This document shows positions 5,956-7,646 of a DNA stretch of 7,646 nucleotides, in pieces; position 1 is the first letter of the stretch, and the number at the start of each line of letters is the position of its first letter. The stretch spans positions 1,738 through 9,383 of the forward strand of contig JALTID010000152.1 of NCBI GenBank assembly GCA_027004335.1. Direction: 5' to 3'. Position numbers and translations under genes: made by a program. This stretch comes from JALTID01 sp027004335 [NCBI: bacterium] (lineage in GTDB: Bacteria; JALSQH01). Under the pieces are notes generated by a model. The model searched no databases. It saw nothing but the letters and a program-made list of their open reading frames with translations, and was not told where the DNA came from.

Positions 5956-6390
5956 ATGAGCCAGACCAGAGAAATTACACTGGATGAAAGAAAGCTATTG
6001 GAACTTGTTGAAAAATCTCGCAGGGTAAGAGAAAATGTAGAGAATCCTAACTTTACAATTTCAAAAGATACTCTTGAATTCAACGGAAAGGTAAAGATCC
6101 CCGGATTGAGTAAGAAGATAACTATCACAGTTAAAAAGGAAGATTTTGACCCCTCAACGGGAGTGGTGAAATTTGAAATAAAAGAAATTAAACCTTCTTT
6201 CTTCGGCCTGAGTAAAAAAATCCTCTCAATTATTCCTCCAAACAGGTATTTGGAGGTAGAAAAAAGCAAATTTTTACATGCGAATTTAAAAAACATCCTG
6301 TCCAGGGTAAAATTTGTTGAAAGTGAAGATTTCAGTGTAGAAGATGTAAAAATAGATCCCGGGAAGATAACCATCATAGTTAAAGAATAA
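5956..6390 (+). CDS. Hypothetical protein with a faint TULIP/DUF2993-like pattern
   Basis: I do not recognise this 144-aa protein with certainty. It starts MSQTREITLDERKLLELVEK, an amphipathic charged helix, and has no signal peptide or membrane segment. The remainder is rich in strand-forming segments: FTISKDTLEFNGKVKIPG, KITITVKKEDF, GVVKFEIKEIKP. Then come FFGLSKKILSIIPPNRYL, a helical part LHANLKNILSRV, and a closing strand pair VEDVKIDPGKITIIVKE. The order 'strand - turn with function-like loop - I-P-P - helix - V-(I/V)-P-G-K-(I/L)-(T/V)-(I/V)' resembles DUF2993/LmeA-like lipid-binding (TULIP-type) domains, but those are normally exported, so the similarity is an inference only. It is charged (Lys/Glu rich) and lies between the PHP gene and the hydrolase. 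ATG 5956 is chosen over ATG 5944 by the GGAGGT Shine-Dalgarno. The next gene starts 1 nt after its stop, so it is part of the same operon. Confidence 0.75.
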   Translation: MSQTREITLDERKLLELVEKSRRVRENVENPNFTISKDTLEFNGKVKIPGLSKKITITVKKEDFDPSTGVVKFEIKEIKPSFFGLSKKILSIIPPNRYLEVEKSKFLHANLKNILSRVKFVESEDFSVEDVKIDPGKITIIVKE

Positions 6391-6391
6391 A

Positions 6392-7042
6392 ATGGTTCTT
6401 CCAGATCAATTTCTTGAAAGACCAACACTCATACCGGTAAAAGATGAGACTGTTCTGGAAGGCCTTTACCAAAAAGGTGAAAGAGGAGCAGCTGTTATCG
6501 CTCCACCTCACCCAGAGTATGGCGGAAGTATGGAAAATCCAGTTGTAGCTGAAATGGTTTATGGCTTTTACAAAGCTGGATATTCAACACTCAGATTTAA
6601 TTTTAAGGGAGTAGGAGCAAGCCAGGGAGAAATCACAGGTGATCTTGATTCTGGAATGGAAGATTACCTATCTGCAGCAAATTTACAAAAAGAAAACACA
6701 GGTATGAGCCGACTCATTGGAAGCGGTTACTCCTACGGAGCTCTGATCACCCTGCTTGTTTATAAAAAATATGGTAAATTACTGTTTAACAAAATTCTCC
6801 TGCTATCCCCCCCTGTGAAACTTTTTTCAATGGAATTAGAATCAATAAAGCTTCCAACACTTATAATTGCAGGTGGGGAAGACCAATTTGGAGATATAAG
6901 TATCTTTAAAAAAGCTGAAGAAGAAAACCCAGAGATCAAACTGGAAGTTATCCCTGAAGCTGACCACTTTTACTCCAAGGGCCTGGGAATAATAAGCAAG
7001 ACCATAGAAAAATGGCTGGTAGAAGAAACAAAAAAAGAATGA
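6392..7042 (+). CDS. Alpha/beta hydrolase (COG2945-like)
   Basis: A 216-aa cytosolic alpha/beta-hydrolase-fold protein. AAVIAPPHPEYGGSMENPVV and LRFNFKGVGASQGEI (residues about 66-81) match the short COG2945-type alpha/beta superfamily hydrolases. The nucleophile elbow is GYSYG with Ser114. Asp164 in AGGEDQFGD (or Asp168) and His192 in EADHFY complete a plausible Ser-Asp-His triad, so it should be catalytic. The substrate is unknown; families like this act on esters or peptides. It has no signal peptide. It starts 1 nt after the preceding stop (TAA-A-ATG) and has little Shine-Dalgarno of its own, so translation probably depends on coupling. Its stop overlaps the cardiolipin synthase start as ATGA. 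With the next gene it may belong to lipid metabolism, but this is only positional evidence. Confidence 0.9.
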   Translation: MVLPDQFLERPTLIPVKDETVLEGLYQKGERGAAVIAPPHPEYGGSMENPVVAEMVYGFYKAGYSTLRFNFKGVGASQGEITGDLDSGMEDYLSAANLQKENTGMSRLIGSGYSYGALITLLVYKKYGKLLFNKILLLSPPVKLFSMELESIKLPTLIIAGGEDQFGDISIFKKAEEENPEIKLEVIPEADHFYSKGLGIISKTIEKWLVEETKKE

Positions 7043-7646
7043 GCATACCTGAGACACCCTCCATTCCTCCCCCAGAACCACCTTCATGGAGGAAGCTTCA
7101 CCCAATATTTGAAAGATCATACAGGTTTCACAGATACAAAAGATACAGAAAACTTGCAGCTCTCAGGCCTACCCATCACAATGAAGTAATAATTTATGAT
7201 GACGGTGACAGAGCTTACGATGAAATTCTAAAAGCCATAGAAGGAGCAGAAAAAAATATAAATATCTCCACCTACATTCTGGAATCTGACTATGTGGGAA
7301 GGATCTTCAAGGAGAAACTCATCAAAAAAGTAGTGGAGGGGGTGGAGGTAAATATAATATACGACGCTGTGGGCTCAATGCGTGCATCAAGAAAATTTTT
7401 CAGGGAAATGAAAAATGCAGGAATTCACCTCGTTGTATTCCGCCCTCTGCTCTCCTTAAATCTTATAAAATTAAATAGAAGATTACACAGAAAATTATTC
7501 GTTATTGATGGTAAAATTGGGTTTATTGGTGGAATGAATATATCCTGTGAGTATGCAGGCCCCAAATTCCACGGTTACAATTGGAGGGATCTTATGGCAC
7601 GGGTTGATGGCCCCGCCGTGGGAGACCTTCAGGCAATGTTTATGGT
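7039..7646 (+). CDS. Phospholipase D-type cardiolipin synthase, N-terminal part (partial)
   Basis: The frame stays open to the right window edge (202 complete codons), so the second half is missing from the window. The first HKD motif is H150-x-K152-x4-D157 in RLHRKLFVIDGKIGFIGGMNIS, followed by NWRDLMARVDGPAV, both typical of bacterial cardiolipin synthases, which join phospholipids by transphosphatidylation at the membrane. The expected second HKD motif lies downstream. The N-terminus is a proline-rich tail (PETPSIPPPEPP) and a basic stretch (HRYKRYRK). It lacks the two N-terminal membrane segments of the long ClsA form, resembling the shorter ClsB-type enzymes. The start ATG overlaps the hydrolase stop (ATGA), so expression is coupled. 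A related PLD-superfamily nuclease is a less likely alternative, since the NWRD-x-VDGP block is Cls-like. Confidence 0.9.
   Translation, partial: MSIPETPSIPPPEPPSWRKLHPIFERSYRFHRYKRYRKLAALRPTHHNEVIIYDDGDRAYDEILKAIEGAEKNINISTYILESDYVGRIFKEKLIKKVVEGVEVNIIYDAVGSMRASRKFFREMKNAGIHLVVFRPLLSLNLIKLNRRLHRKLFVIDGKIGFIGGMNISCEYAGPKFHGYNWRDLMARVDGPAVGDLQAMFM

Noticed and set aside
5934-6428. 164-aa minus-strand open frame
   Set aside because: It is antisense over a gene with a strong GGAGGT Shine-Dalgarno and sensible protein; its composition is that of a shadow frame (Ser/Phe/Leu rich) with no family motifs.
1-7646. CRISPR arrays, insertion sequences or phage genes
   Set aside because: No direct-repeat arrays, transposase-like frames or terminal inverted repeats were seen; the tRNA gene shows no adjacent integrase or duplicated 3' end in this window.

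Overview
The window is compact, moderately AT-rich bacterial DNA. Arginine is coded mostly by AGA/AGG and ATA is common. Clear Shine-Dalgarno sequences (AGAGGA, GGGAGG, GGAGGT) and ATGA stop/start overlaps point to a bacterium with tightly packed operons. A DUF4388/PATAN-type regulator next to a GAF plus degenerate GGDEF protein is a combination I associate with Deltaproteobacteria-like and related deep-branching lineages. That placement is inference, and I cannot name a genus.

Layout. On the minus strand at the left edge, a tRNA-Arg(CCG) with encoded CCA (304 to 227) is followed 19 nt later by the start of a protein gene that runs off the window (207 to 1). That gene may be an Rsm22-like or other SAM-dependent methyltransferase. 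The 118-bp divergent spacer (305-422) is the only real non-coding stretch; it holds candidate promoters for both directions and an imperfect dyad. From 423 to the right edge everything is on the plus strand: miaB, a VanZ-like membrane protein, a pseudo-receiver/GAF/degenerate-GGDEF protein, a pseudo-receiver/DUF4388/winged-helix protein, a PHP-domain phosphoesterase, a small protein with a faint TULIP/DUF2993-like pattern, an alpha/beta hydrolase, and the N-terminal half of a phospholipase-D-type cardiolipin synthase. Gaps are 0-20 nt or the genes overlap, and I see no terminator between them, so this looks like one operon of eight genes.

How they may work together. miaB (tRNA A37 methylthiolation) leads a run that ends in envelope-lipid functions (VanZ-like membrane protein, possible lipid-binding protein, hydrolase, cardiolipin synthase). 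In the middle are two adjacent signalling-type proteins whose catalytic or phospho-acceptor signatures are eroded: NSDSY in place of GGDEF, and Phe in place of the receiver Asp. They are more likely ligand- or partner-sensing scaffolds than active enzymes. The most notable observations are this degenerate signalling pair, the VanZ-like gene with no usable ATG/GTG/TTG start but a good Shine-Dalgarno before an ATT codon, and the small possible lipid-binding protein near the cardiolipin synthase.
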